The notes under the pieces: model-generated | Databases searched by the model: none | What the model saw: only the letters and a program-made list of their open reading frames with translations | Told to the model about the DNA's origin: nothing | Shown: positions 1 through 7,243 of the stretch, in pieces | Layout of the letters: every line of letters starts with the position of its first letter | Numbering within the stretch: position 1 is the first letter of the stretch | Made by a program: the position numbers and the translations under genes | Assembly (NCBI GenBank): GCA_028875135.1 | Contig: JAPPFQ010000637.1 | Coordinates: 1-9,755 of the forward strand | DNA: 9,755 nt | Source: Acidobacteriota bacterium | GTDB taxonomy: Bacteria; Acidobacteriota; Terriglobia; Versatilivoradales; Versatilivoraceae | Direction: 5' to 3'

Positions 1-622
1 TTATGAGGACGGCGTATCGGAGGTTTTTCCAAAGGAATCGGGCATTGGTGATGCCCATGACGGAGAGGACGAAAATGATGATCGGTATCTCGAAAATGAT
101 GGCGCATCCCAGGATCACCAGCAGAGCAAAGTCGAAGTAGTAGGTGGCGGTCACTATCTCCTGCAAGTTGCGGCCGAAATTGGTGAGAAAGTTCAAGGCC
201 ATGGGCAGGCCGATCGCGTAGGCAAAGACCCCTCCCAGGATGAAGAGAACGCTGGACGAAAGCAGGAAGGGAATGGCGTACCGCTTCTCCCGGGCATAGA
301 GGCCGGGGGCAATGAACAGCCAGACCTGCCACAGAACCACCGGGGAGGCCACAAACATTCCGGCGTAGAAGGCAACCTTCATGTAGATCATGAAGGGCTC
401 GGTGGGGCTCAGGTAGGTCAGCTTGCGGTCTCCCAGGTGCTGGGTGATCGGAACCGACAAAAATTCGAAGATTCTCTCGTGAAAGATCCAGCAGGCAACG
501 AAACTGATGCCCACCGCGGCGATGGCCACGATGATGCGCCGGCGCAACTCGTCCAGATGATCCAAGAAGGACATCTTGCCGGACGCCGCAAGCTCGTTAT
601 CGTCCCTTGGGTCAGTGTCCAT
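1..622 (-). CDS. tatC: TatC, Sec-independent protein translocase core subunit (C-terminus cut by window edge)
   Basis: TatC is the multi-spanning inner-membrane subunit of the twin-arginine translocase that recognises RR signal peptides and, with TatA-type proteins, moves folded proteins to the periplasm. Translating the minus strand from the ATG at 622 gives 207 residues, open to the edge. The family hallmark 'FLDHLDELRRR' lies at residues 19-29, followed by a hydrophobic span (about 29-46), 'LSPTEPF' (71-77), 'P..LWQVWLFIAPGLYARE' (94-112), and further spans at about 117-140 and 163-188 with 'FEIPIIIF'. About four of the usual six membrane spans are inside the window. The start overlaps the last 11 nt of tatA (ATG GAC AC TGA), implying one transcript and translational coupling. 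A shorter start at Met17 (MSFLDHLDEL) is possible. The family call is secure. The TAA visible at the left edge is out of frame, so the gene truly continues. Confidence 0.96.
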   Translation of the reverse strand, partial: MDTDPRDDNELAASGKMSFLDHLDELRRRIIVAIAAVGISFVACWIFHERIFEFLSVPITQHLGDRKLTYLSPTEPFMIYMKVAFYAGMFVASPVVLWQVWLFIAPGLYAREKRYAIPFLLSSSVLFILGGVFAYAIGLPMALNFLTNFGRNLQEIVTATYYFDFALLVILGCAIIFEIPIIIFVLSVMGITNARFLWKNLRYAVLI

Positions 623-1067
623 CCGGCTTGGGTTCAGGCTTGGGCTCCGAGCTCAAGCCGGGCGAGGAGGCCGGGCCAGCCTCCGGCTCCTGGCTGGTGT
701 CGGCTTCGGAATGTTGGGAGGGTGCTTCAGCTCTCTCCTCGACGGAGACTGCTTCAGCCACGGGATCACCGGCCTCCGCCTCGGAAGAGGTGGGTGTCGC
801 CGGTTCATCCCCGGTGTCGACGGCCGGTTGAGGGTCGGCAGGCGCGGCTTCAGCCGGCTTGTCCAGCTTGGGTGGGGGAGGAGGAGGCTCATACTCAGCC
901 GCGCGAACTTCTTCCTCCAGGGTATTTCTAAGCTCGTTGGAGGCGCGCCGGAACTCGGAGAGACCCTTGCCGAGAGATTTCCCCAGTTCAGGCAACTTGC
1001 GCGGCCCGAAAACCAGCAGAGCCACGATAAATATGATGATCAGTTCGGGTACGCCAAGCGGTCCCAT
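612..1067 (-). CDS. tatA: TatA/TatB-family pore or adaptor subunit of the twin-arginine translocase
   Basis: This small membrane protein (151 aa) forms the Tat translocation assembly with TatC. Residues 5-20 are a short membrane helix (VPELIIIFIVALLVF), then the hinge 'FGPRKLPELG' (20-29), an amphipathic helix to about 55 (SLGKGLSEFRRASNELRNTLEEEV), a run of six prolines (61-66), and a long acidic Ala/Pro/Glu tail ending 'PKPEPKPDGH'. The start at 1067 is chosen because GGAGGAG precedes the ATG at optimal spacing and a promoter lies just upstream. The in-frame TTG at 1112 lies in the -35 box, so it cannot be on the transcript. Glu8, the GP hinge and the long tail are also seen in TatB proteins, so TatB is a real alternative. 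Only one such gene is visible, and a second could lie elsewhere. The tail is longer than in typical 60-90 aa TatA proteins. Confidence 0.93.
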   Translation of the reverse strand: MGPLGVPELIIIFIVALLVFGPRKLPELGKSLGKGLSEFRRASNELRNTLEEEVRAAEYEPPPPPPKLDKPAEAAPADPQPAVDTGDEPATPTSSEAEAGDPVAEAVSVEERAEAPSQHSEADTSQEPEAGPASSPGLSSEPKPEPKPDGH

Positions 1068-1088
1068 GCGCTCCTCCAAACGTACCGA

Positions 1089-1117
1089 ATCATAATGGGA
1101 GCAGGGGTTCAAGTCAA
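1089..1117 (-). promoter_or_regulatory. Predicted sigma70-type promoter for tatA-tatC
   Basis: Read on the minus strand, TTGACT (1117-1112) is followed after exactly 17 nt by TATGAT (1094-1089). These match the -35 consensus at 5/6 and the -10 consensus at 5/6. The start of transcription would fall near 1082, leaving a leader of about 15 nt that contains the GGAGGAG ribosome-binding site (about 1071-1077 on the + strand). The layout fixes the tatA start at 1067. It is a prediction from sequence only. Confidence 0.65.
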
Positions 1118-1138
1118 GGCAGGGTTGCTGCTTGAGGC

Positions 1139-1168
1139 TTTACTTCGAGCGGGGGCCGATGCTATATT
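1139..1168 (+). promoter_or_regulatory. Candidate promoter for the ctpA-gatB-ygfZ run
   Basis: TTTACT (1139-1144) and TATATT (1163-1168) are separated by 18 nt and match the -35 at 4/6 and the -10 at 5/6. Transcription would begin near 1175, giving a leader of about 16 nt before the ATG at 1191 with AGAGG at 1181-1185 as ribosome-binding site. The site is back to back with the tatA promoter, with about 20 nt between the two -35 boxes. The -35 is weak, so confidence is moderate. Confidence 0.4.
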
Positions 1169-1190
1169 TGGCCCAACTTCAGAGGTGGAC

Positions 1191-2768
1191 ATGCAGAGAC
1201 TTCGTTCCTGGACCACAGTCGCGACCGTAATCGTTATCGCCTCCCTGATCGGAGGATTTTGGGGGAGGTCGGTTCAAGCGACTTCCCAGTCCAGCGAACG
1301 TGAACGCCTGGTCAACGTCTACTCCCAGGTGCTCGATCTGGCGGAGAAGTACTACGCCGACGAAATCGACGTCGAGAAGAGCGTTCACGCCTCGCTGCGG
1401 AGCATGCTGAAGACGCTGGACCCCCATTCGAACTTCTTCGACGCCAAGCAGTTCGCCCAATTCCGGGAAGACCAGCGGGGGAATTTCTATGGGCTGGGCA
1501 TCATCATTTCCATGAGGAATGCCCTGCCCACCGTCATCACGCCCATTCCCGGAACGCCCGCCTACCGCCTGGGTATTCGCTCCGGGGACGTCATCGCCAA
1601 GATCGAAGGCAATCCCACCGACGGACTGGATATTCAGGCTGTCGTGGAAAGGCTGAGGGGACCCAAGGGAACGGTGGTCAACATCTCCATAGACCGAGCC
1701 GGAATCCCGAAATTGCTCGATATGGCCATCGTGCGCGATGAGATCCCCCACCACAGTGTTCCTTTCGCCTTCTTCTTCCGCCCGGGCATCGGCTACATCA
1801 AGCTCAGCACCTTCAACGAAACCACCAACAGGGAAGTTCAGGAGAGCCTGGAGAAGCTGGGAACGGATCTGCAGGGTCTGATCTTTGACCTTAGATCCAA
1901 CCCCGGAGGGTACCTGCAGGCGGCCATCCAGGTGGCGGACAAATTTCTGAAGAAGGGCCAGAAGGTCCTGATTACCGACGGACGCACGCCGAGCGCCAAA
2001 CAGTCCTACGAAGCCCCCAGAGGGTCCGGCGGCGCTCTGTTCCCGCTGGTAGTGCTCATCAACACCGGCAGCGCCAGTGCATCCGAAATCGTGGCCGGCG
2101 CCATTCAGGATCACGATCGCGGCCTGCTGGTGGGTGAAGTCAGTTTCGGCAAGGGATTGGTTCAGACGGTCTATCCCCTGGACAACGGGTCGGGCGTTTC
2201 CCTCACCACCGCCAAGTGGCACACTCCCAGCGGACGGCTCATCCAGCGAGACTACGCCAACCAGTCGTACATCGACTACTACTACGCCAGAAACAAGGAT
2301 CCCGAGAAGCGGAAAGTCTACAAGACCGCCAGCGGCCGTGAGGTTTACGGGGGAGGCGGCATTACTCCGGATTTCCAGGTCAAGGCCCAGAAGATCAATG
2401 AGTTTCAGTTGCTGCTCACCAGCAGGGGAATGATCTTCAGCTTCATTCGTGCCTACAACGCCGGCCACCCGGCAGTGGACCGGAATTTCCAGGCAACGCC
2501 TGAAATTCTGAAGGAATTCCGGACTTATCTGACCAGCCAGAAACTGGTCTACAAGGAAAGCGACTTTCAGGATAACCTGGACTTCATCAAGTTCCAGATG
2601 CGCTACGAATACTTCCTGTCTCGGGTGGGTCAAGCCGAGGCTCACAAGGTTTCCCTGGAGAACGACCCCCAATTCGCCAAGGCGCTGGAGGTGCTCCCTC
2701 AGGCCAAGGCTCTCATCGACAGTGACTCGGGCGATACCGACCTGCTGGTCAAAAAGCAGGGAGACTAG
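1191..2768 (+). CDS. ctpA: Carboxy-terminal processing protease, S41 family with PDZ domain
   Basis: This is a periplasmic serine protease (525 aa) of the Ctp/Prc family, which trims or degrades envelope proteins from the C-terminus. Residues 7-24 form an uncleaved-anchor or signal helix. A helical segment with 'TLDPHSNFFD' follows (75-84), then a PDZ domain at about 98-170 (YGLGIII, 'GTPAYRLGIRSGDVIAKIEG'), then the S41 core at about 200-360. The expected catalytic dyad is present: Ser296 in 'NTGSASASEI' and Lys321 in 'SFGKGLVQ', 25 residues apart as in E. coli Prc (Ser430/Lys455), with Gln325 four residues after the lysine. 'RSNPGG' (235-240) is the usual strand-turn. A C-terminal extension of about 150 residues (375-525), mostly charged helix, lies beyond the core. 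The ATG at 1191 is preferred (AGAGG, spacing 5). The frame stays open upstream to 576, but that part is antisense to tatA. gatB begins 6 nt downstream. The biological substrate cannot be told from sequence. Confidence 0.93.
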   Translation: MQRLRSWTTVATVIVIASLIGGFWGRSVQATSQSSERERLVNVYSQVLDLAEKYYADEIDVEKSVHASLRSMLKTLDPHSNFFDAKQFAQFREDQRGNFYGLGIIISMRNALPTVITPIPGTPAYRLGIRSGDVIAKIEGNPTDGLDIQAVVERLRGPKGTVVNISIDRAGIPKLLDMAIVRDEIPHHSVPFAFFFRPGIGYIKLSTFNETTNREVQESLEKLGTDLQGLIFDLRSNPGGYLQAAIQVADKFLKKGQKVLITDGRTPSAKQSYEAPRGSGGALFPLVVLINTGSASASEIVAGAIQDHDRGLLVGEVSFGKGLVQTVYPLDNGSGVSLTTAKWHTPSGRLIQRDYANQSYIDYYYARNKDPEKRKVYKTASGREVYGGGGITPDFQVKAQKINEFQLLLTSRGMIFSFIRAYNAGHPAVDRNFQATPEILKEFRTYLTSQKLVYKESDFQDNLDFIKFQMRYEYFLSRVGQAEAHKVSLENDPQFAKALEVLPQAKALIDSDSGDTDLLVKKQGD

Positions 2769-2774
2769 CGCCCC

Positions 2775-4214
2775 ATGACCTATGAAGCCGTCATTGGCCT
2801 CGAGGTTCACGCCCAGCTGCTGACCGGATCCAAGATTTTCTGCTCCTGCCCGACCCGGTTCGGAGCCCCCCCCAATACCAATACCTGCCCGGTTTGCCTG
2901 GGTCTTCCCGGAGCCCTGCCGGTGCTGAATCGCGAGGTCGTCGTCATGGCCGTCAAGGCAGCCCTGGCGTTCAATTGCCGGATCAATTCCCTTTCGATTT
3001 TTGCACGCAAGAATTATTTCTATCCCGATCTGCCCAAGGGCTACCAGATTTCCCAATTCGACAAACCCCTGGCGGAATACGGACACCTCGATCTCGAGGA
3101 GAACGGTCATTCGCAAAGAGTGGGAATCAAACGGGTCCACCTGGAAGAGGATGCCGGCAAATCGATTCATGACGGATTTGCCGATTCCGATCGCTTCAGC
3201 TACATCGACTTGAACCGCAGCGGCACCCCGCTGATCGAAATCGTCAGCGAACCCGAGATCTACTCTCCGACCCAGGCCCACGACTACCTGACCCGCCTCA
3301 AGGTCATTCTCGAATACCTGCAGGTCTGCGACGGCAACATGGAGGAAGGCAGCCTCCGTTGCGACGCCAACGTGTCGATTCGCCCGGTCGGCTCACAGAC
3401 TCTGGGAACCAAGACCGAGCTGAAAAACCTGAACAGCTTCCGCTTCCTTCAGAAGGCGCTCGAATATGAGATCGCCCGCCAGACCCGCCTCTTGCAGCAG
3501 GGAGGCACCGTCACCCAGGAGACCCGCCTGTGGAGCACGACCGAGCAGCGCACCTTTCCCATGCGCAGCAAGGAAGAGGCTCACGACTACCGCTATTTCC
3601 CCGAGCCCGACTTGCCGCCTTTGGCGGTAGACGCCGATTGGCAGCGTGAAATACGCGCGGACATGCCGGAACTGCCCGAAGAAAAAAAGCAGCGGTTCGT
3701 GGCCGAGTACGCCATTCCCGCATACGACGCCGGGGTGCTGACCACCACGCGGGCCCTGGCCGATTTCTTCGAAGAAACCGCCGCCCGATCCCGCAATCCC
3801 AAGGCCGCTTCCAATTGGATCATGGGAGACCTGTTGCGCGACCTCAAGGAGTTCAATCTCGACATCGAATCGTCTCCGATCAGCCCGAGCCAATTGGCCG
3901 AATTGATCGAATGCATCGATAGCAAGGAAGTCTCGGGCAAGATGGCCAAGGACATCTTCGAGGCCATGTTCCGGGAAAAAAAGCCGGCCAGGCAGGTGAT
4001 CCGGGAAAAGGGCCTGAAGCAGATCACCGATCCCGATGCGATCACAACCGTGATTGACAAGGTCCTTGGCGGCAATCCCGGAATTCTCGAGCAGTACATG
4101 GGCGGCAAAAAAGCCACCTTCGGTTTTTTTGTGGGTCAAGTCATGAAGGCCACCAAGGGGCAAGCCAATCCCCGCTTGGTCAATGAACTGTTGAGGAAGA
4201 GGCTGGACGGCTAA
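2775..4214 (+). CDS. gatB: Aspartyl/glutamyl-tRNA(Asn/Gln) amidotransferase subunit B
   Basis: GatB is the kinase/tRNA-binding subunit of GatCAB. That enzyme phosphorylates and amidates mischarged Glu-tRNA(Gln) or Asp-tRNA(Asn) in the cytoplasm using ammonia passed from GatA. The 479-aa length is normal. Signatures in order are 'VIGLEVHAQL' (6-15), zinc-type cysteines C23, C25, C38 and C41, 'NYFYPDLPKGYQISQ' (80-94), 'HLEEDAGKS' (122-130), 'DLNRSGTPLIEIVSEP' (145-160) and 'EGSLRCDANVS' (191-201). The C-terminal YqeY-like tail domain ends 'GQANPRLVNELLRKRL'. The gene lies 6 nt after ctpA and 20 nt before the YgfZ-like gene, so all three are probably co-transcribed. gatA and gatC are not in the window; split gat genes are common outside Firmicutes. 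No defect is visible. Confidence 0.98.
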   Translation: MTYEAVIGLEVHAQLLTGSKIFCSCPTRFGAPPNTNTCPVCLGLPGALPVLNREVVVMAVKAALAFNCRINSLSIFARKNYFYPDLPKGYQISQFDKPLAEYGHLDLEENGHSQRVGIKRVHLEEDAGKSIHDGFADSDRFSYIDLNRSGTPLIEIVSEPEIYSPTQAHDYLTRLKVILEYLQVCDGNMEEGSLRCDANVSIRPVGSQTLGTKTELKNLNSFRFLQKALEYEIARQTRLLQQGGTVTQETRLWSTTEQRTFPMRSKEEAHDYRYFPEPDLPPLAVDADWQREIRADMPELPEEKKQRFVAEYAIPAYDAGVLTTTRALADFFEETAARSRNPKAASNWIMGDLLRDLKEFNLDIESSPISPSQLAELIECIDSKEVSGKMAKDIFEAMFREKKPARQVIREKGLKQITDPDAITTVIDKVLGGNPGILEQYMGGKKATFGFFVGQVMKATKGQANPRLVNELLRKRLDG

Positions 4215-4234
4215 CGCCGCAGGAGTTCAGACTC

Positions 4235-5314
4235 ATGCCGGAGCGATCCGTACTCTTTGAAACCCAGCGGGACCGGGGAGCGGACTTCGTGGAATTTCGG
4301 GGCCGGGAGGTCCCCAATCGCTTCACCTCTCTGGAGGAAGAATATTCCGCCCTGGGCCATGAGGCCGGTCTCCTCGATCTGTCGGTTCAGGGCGTGGTCG
4401 AATTGCGGGGCCGGGATCGATCGCGTTTTCTCCACGGAATGGTCACCAACGACATCCGGAACCTGTCACCAGGACAGGGTTGCTATGCGCTCATGCTCAC
4501 TCCCCAGGGGCGGATCCTCACCGACATGCGAGTCCTCTGCCTGGAAGAGGCGCTGATGCTGGTGGTCGACGCCGATCTCGTGGAGAAGGATATGGCCCTC
4601 TTGAGGAGATACATCATTGCGGATCAGGTCGAGGTCATCGACCGGTCGAGCGACCTGGCCATTCTCTCGCTGCAGGGACCCAAGGCGGCCGAGGCCATCG
4701 CAAGGCTGTGTGCCGGAACCTCCCTGCCCGAGGTTCCTTTCGAACACCTCCCCATTCAAGTCGGTAGTCTGACGACCCGTTGCGCGCGCGTGCGGCGAAC
4801 CGCCCCGGGAGGCTATGACCTGGTCGTGCCCGAATCCCAATCGGTCGACCTCTGGAAACTCCTCCTGCAGGCGGGAAAGCCGGCCGGCCTCCGCCCGGTA
4901 GGCCTTGAGGCCTGGAACGTCCGCCGTCTCGAGGCGGGAATCCCCTGGTACGGCGTCGATATGGACGAGGCCCGCATACCCTTGGAGACCGGCCTGGATG
5001 AGGCCATCAGCTATAGCAAGGGCTGCTACATCGGCCAGGAAGTCGTAGCCCGGGCCACCTTCCGCGGTCACGTCAATCGCAAGCTCATGGGCCTCGTGCT
5101 GTCATCCGGGGAGCCCGCCCGGGGGGGAGACAAAATATTTCGCAACGGGCAGGAGGTGGGCTGGGTTACGGACAGCGCTTACTCGCCCGGGCTGGGGCGG
5201 GCCATCGCCCTGGCTTACATTCGCAAGGAGGCCTGGGATCCCGGCACGAGCGTGGGAGTGGATAGCGCAGCGGGCCGGACCGATGCCGAGGTGACGCAGT
5301 ACCCCTTCGACTGA
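4235..5314 (+). CDS. ygfZ: YgfZ/GcvT-family folate-binding protein (iron-sulfur cluster maintenance)
   Basis: YgfZ proteins are tetrahydrofolate-binding relatives of the glycine-cleavage T-protein that support assembly or repair of certain Fe-S enzymes in the cytoplasm. The 359-aa product has the GcvT-like N-terminal fold ('ALGHEAGLLDLSVQGVVELRGRDRSRFLHGMVTNDI', 39-74). It also carries the diagnostic YgfZ motif 'KGCYIGQE' at 262-269 with its conserved Cys264, followed by 'VVARATFRGHVNRKLMGLVL'. A C-terminal beta-barrel domain starts near 285. It is slightly longer than E. coli YgfZ (326 aa) and carries an N-terminal extension of about 30 residues. AGGAG at 4221-4225 precedes the ATG by 9 nt. 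The KGCY.GQE motif argues against a true aminomethyltransferase, and no other glycine-cleavage gene is nearby. Its position behind gatB suggests operon membership but no direct functional link. Confidence 0.88.
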   Translation: MPERSVLFETQRDRGADFVEFRGREVPNRFTSLEEEYSALGHEAGLLDLSVQGVVELRGRDRSRFLHGMVTNDIRNLSPGQGCYALMLTPQGRILTDMRVLCLEEALMLVVDADLVEKDMALLRRYIIADQVEVIDRSSDLAILSLQGPKAAEAIARLCAGTSLPEVPFEHLPIQVGSLTTRCARVRRTAPGGYDLVVPESQSVDLWKLLLQAGKPAGLRPVGLEAWNVRRLEAGIPWYGVDMDEARIPLETGLDEAISYSKGCYIGQEVVARATFRGHVNRKLMGLVLSSGEPARGGDKIFRNGQEVGWVTDSAYSPGLGRAIALAYIRKEAWDPGTSVGVDSAAGRTDAEVTQYPFD

Positions 5315-5316
5315 GG

Positions 5317-5337
5317 GCGAGACCACCGGGATCTCGC
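5317..5337 (+). terminator. Hairpin after the ygfZ-like gene (weak terminator candidate)
   Basis: GCGAGA (5317-5322) can pair with TCTCGC (5332-5337) around a 9-nt loop, starting 3 nt after the stop codon. No T-tract follows, so it could be a Rho-assisted 3' end or only a stabilising stem. The following gene starts about 70 nt later and may have its own transcription or be read through. Confidence 0.3.
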
Positions 5338-5408
5338 TCAGCGGACTATGGGATTGCCCACTTTGCAGGCCGTCATCATTGCTCAGACAGCCTGACAACC
5401 GACAACCA

Positions 5409-5834
5409 ATGCACCCTTTTCGCTTCACCACCGACCTGGAAATTCGCTTTCGAGACCTGGACGCCCTGGGCCACGTCAACAACGCCGTCTACCTTACCTA
5501 TTTCGAGATCGCTCGCACCCGATACTGGAAGCAACTGTTCGGACTCCCTCCCGCCGATGACTGGGGATTCGTGATGGTGCGGACCGAGTGCAACTACCGC
5601 TCCCCCGCCCTCCTGGGCGAAACCATTACCATGGCCGCACGCATCTCCGCCCTCAAGAATTCCAGCTTCATCTTCGAGTACCGACTGACCGAAAGCCGGA
5701 CCGGGCGTCTGATCGCAGACGGCCTGTCGGTGCAGGCCTGTTTCGACATGAAGGGCGGACAAACAGTACCCATTCCCGACACAATGCGGCAGCGGGTCAA
5801 GGAATTCGAAGGGCCTGGACTGAGCGTCCGGTGA
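5409..5834 (+). CDS. Hotdog-fold acyl-CoA thioesterase (4HBT/YbgC-like)
   Basis: The 141-aa product belongs to the hotdog thioesterase superfamily, which hydrolyses acyl-CoA thioesters in the cytoplasm; the acyl substrate cannot be told here. The active-site block 'RFRDLDALGHVNNAVYLTYFEIARTRYW' spans residues 13-40. It carries the Asp of the 4-hydroxybenzoyl-CoA-thioesterase type (D16/D18) and 'GHVNNAVYL', and is followed by 'YRSPALLGETITMAARI' and the strand 'FIFEYRLTE'. The ATG at 5409 is preferred because the family usually begins about ten residues before the first strand. A TTG at 5379 would add ten residues. Neither start has a strong ribosome-binding site. The gene lies 94 nt after the YgfZ-like gene and is convergent with mtnA, with only 14 nt between the two stops and no terminator-like stem. 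A FadM or YbgC assignment would need a tree. Confidence 0.88.
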   Translation: MHPFRFTTDLEIRFRDLDALGHVNNAVYLTYFEIARTRYWKQLFGLPPADDWGFVMVRTECNYRSPALLGETITMAARISALKNSSFIFEYRLTESRTGRLIADGLSVQACFDMKGGQTVPIPDTMRQRVKEFEGPGLSVR

Positions 5835-5848
5835 CAGGTTTCAATTGC

Positions 5849-6928
5849 TCAAAGCGACAGGGCGCTGTCGGCGTGAGAGTCCAAATTCCCAGCCCGGCCC
5901 TTCAGATCTCTCAGATTCTCCAGGAAGGGAGGCCGGGCGACGCCGGCATCGGTGATGATGGCCGCCACGTAGCGGTGAGGGGTCACGTCAAAAGCGGGGT
6001 TTCCGGCGGGGGCCCCGTCGGGAGCAATGGCCCTTTCGCCCAGGTGGGTCACTTCACGCGGGGAGCGCTGTTCAATGGGAATTTCGTCACCGGTGGGAAC
6101 GTCCAGGTCCACCGTCGACAGGGGCGCCGCCACGTAAAAGGGAATCTGGTGCTCCCTGGCCAGCACGGCAACCGAATAGGTGCCGATCTTGTTGGCGACA
6201 TCCCCGTTGGCCGCGATCCGATCGGCTCCTACAACCACGCAGTCCACCTGTCCCTGCTTCATGTAATACCCCGCCATGTTGTCAGTGATCAGGGTGACCG
6301 GGATGTCGTCTTTTTGCAGCTCCCAAACGGTCAGGCGGGCTCCCTGTAGAAACGGTCGAGTCTCATCCGCCAGCACCTCCACTCTCTTCCCCTGTTCCAC
6401 CGCGGCCCGAATAACCCCCAAGGCCGTACCGTAACCGGCGGTCGCCAGAGCACCGGCATTGCAGTGGGTAAGAACCCGGCTTCCGTCCTGGATGAGGGCA
6501 GCCCCGTGGCTTCCCATGCGGCGGTTGAGTCGAATATCCTCGTCGTGGATACGCAGAGCCTCCGTCTTGAGGGCGGCAGCCACAGCCGCGGGCCCCCGGG
6601 ACTTGTGGCGCCGGTAGACCCCTTTCATCCGTTCGATGGCCCAGAACAGATTCACGGCGGTGGGCCGGGTTGCCGCCAGGGTCGTGCAAATGGACTGAAA
6701 CTCCTGATCGAATCGCTTGGGGTCACGGGACTTGATGGACTCGGCCCCCAGCGCCACTCCCATGGCGGCGGCAACTCCAATTGCCGGTGCACCTCGAATG
6801 ACCATGTCCTTGATCGCCTGCGCCACTTCCTCATAGGTCTTGAACACCGGGTACTCTTCGACGGCCGGCAATTTTCTCTGGTCGATCATGACCACGCCTT
6901 CGTCGCTCCATGCAATGGTCTCGAACAC
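5849..6928 (-). CDS. mtnA: Methylthioribose-1-phosphate isomerase
   Basis: MtnA converts 5-methylthioribose-1-phosphate to methylthioribulose-1-phosphate in the methionine salvage pathway (cytoplasm). With the GTG at 6928 the product is 359 aa, close to the family norm. Visible signatures are 'FETIAW' at the N-terminus, 'DMVIRGAPAIGVAAAMG' (41-57), 'TRPTAVNLFWAIERM' (87-101), the catalytic Cys156 in 'THCNAGALATAGYGTALG' and the catalytic Asp236 in 'GADRIAANGDVANKIGTY'. 'NPAFDVTPHRYVAAIITD' follows near the end, where the regulatory/eIF2B-alpha-like fold closes. GTG at 6928 is chosen over the in-frame GTG at 6982 because GGGAGG lies 9 nt upstream and 'FETIAW' is the normal N-terminus. No other salvage gene (mtnK, mtnN, mtnB-D) is next to it. 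The eIF2B-like relatives are a weaker alternative, but the Cys/Asp pair points to MtnA. Confidence 0.95.
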   Translation of the reverse strand: MFETIAWSDEGVVMIDQRKLPAVEEYPVFKTYEEVAQAIKDMVIRGAPAIGVAAAMGVALGAESIKSRDPKRFDQEFQSICTTLAATRPTAVNLFWAIERMKGVYRRHKSRGPAAVAAALKTEALRIHDEDIRLNRRMGSHGAALIQDGSRVLTHCNAGALATAGYGTALGVIRAAVEQGKRVEVLADETRPFLQGARLTVWELQKDDIPVTLITDNMAGYYMKQGQVDCVVVGADRIAANGDVANKIGTYSVAVLAREHQIPFYVAAPLSTVDLDVPTGDEIPIEQRSPREVTHLGERAIAPDGAPAGNPAFDVTPHRYVAAIITDAGVARPPFLENLRDLKGRAGNLDSHADSALSL

Positions 6929-6990
6929 GATTTTCAGCCTCCCAATTGGGGTTCGGCTACCGGAAAGCCCGCCAACCGCCACGGACTATA
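6929..6990 (-). promoter_or_regulatory. mtnA: mtnA leader: ribosome-binding site, 10-bp palindrome and possible -10 box
   Basis: On the minus strand a possible -10 box TATAGT lies at 6990-6985 with no recognisable -35, so the promoter is uncertain. GGGAGG (6943-6938) is a good ribosome-binding site 9 nt before the GTG at 6928. The perfect palindrome CCCAATTGGG (6941-6950) overlaps its upstream half. No SAM-riboswitch-sized leader is available if this -10 is right. Confidence 0.3.
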
Positions 6991-7127
6991 CCACAGACGC
7001 GGGACGCCCGGAGGCCGAAGGCGGTAGTCTCCAACAGCCTGGAAATCAGCTGCATGCGTCCTTCCCCCGGTCCTTCGAGACCCGCACAGCACATGGCCGA
7101 ACCGTCTTGGCCGGCAGAGAGGGGGTT

Positions 7128-7156
7128 TTGATTTTTAGGGAAGGTTGGGCTATATT
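7128..7156 (+). promoter_or_regulatory. Predicted sigma70-type promoter of the bufferin-type operon
   Basis: TTGATT (7128-7133) and TATATT (7151-7156) are separated by exactly 17 nt, matching the -35 at 4/6 and the -10 at 5/6 in a locally AT-rich patch of an otherwise GC-rich region. Transcription would start near 7163, giving a leader of about 90 nt. No extracytoplasmic-sigma-type site was recognised, but such motifs are lineage-specific. Confidence 0.55.
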
Positions 7157-7160
7157 CAGA

Positions 7161-7174
7161 CACTCTCGAAAGTG
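7161..7174. promoter_or_regulatory. Imperfect dyad over the predicted transcription start (operator candidate)
   Basis: CACTCTCGAAAGTG has twofold symmetry with 6 of 7 base pairs matching (only the C/A pair five from each end fails). It begins 4 nt after the predicted -10 box and covers the expected start point, a place where a repressor would block transcription. No regulator gene is in the window, so the binding protein is unknown and chance occurrence is possible. Confidence 0.3.
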
Positions 7175-7237
7175 CCAGTTGAGGGGTCGGCATGGCTTGC
7201 CGGATGACTCGGAAGGCAACGTTCGAACCTATCCTCT

Positions 7238-7243
7238 AAGGAG
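7238..7243 (+). promoter_or_regulatory. Strong ribosome-binding site of the precursor peptide gene
   Basis: AAGGAG is followed after 9 nt by the ATG at 7253, the best-matching ribosome-binding site in the right half of the window. It fits high expression of a small precursor peptide and fixes the start so that the twin-arginine pair lies at residues 3-4. Confidence 0.7.

Noticed and set aside
1..3. A stop codon (TAA on the minus strand) at the left edge as the end of tatC
   Set aside because: It is out of frame by one base with the tatC reading frame, which remains open; the protein would also be two membrane spans too short.
1068..1112. Fifteen-residue N-terminal extension of tatA starting at a TTG
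   Set aside because: The TTG is part of the predicted -35 box, so it would be upstream of the transcript; the ATG at 1067 has an excellent ribosome-binding site.
576..1190. Upstream open extension of the ctpA frame, giving a 730-residue protein
   Set aside because: It lies antisense to tatA, lacks a ribosome-binding site, and the ATG at 1191 has a good ribosome-binding site directly followed by a normal signal-anchor helix.
1179..3281. A 700-codon minus-strand open frame across ctpA and gatB
   Set aside because: It is a GC-driven shadow opposite two genes with clear catalytic and family signatures; its translation shows no recognisable domain.
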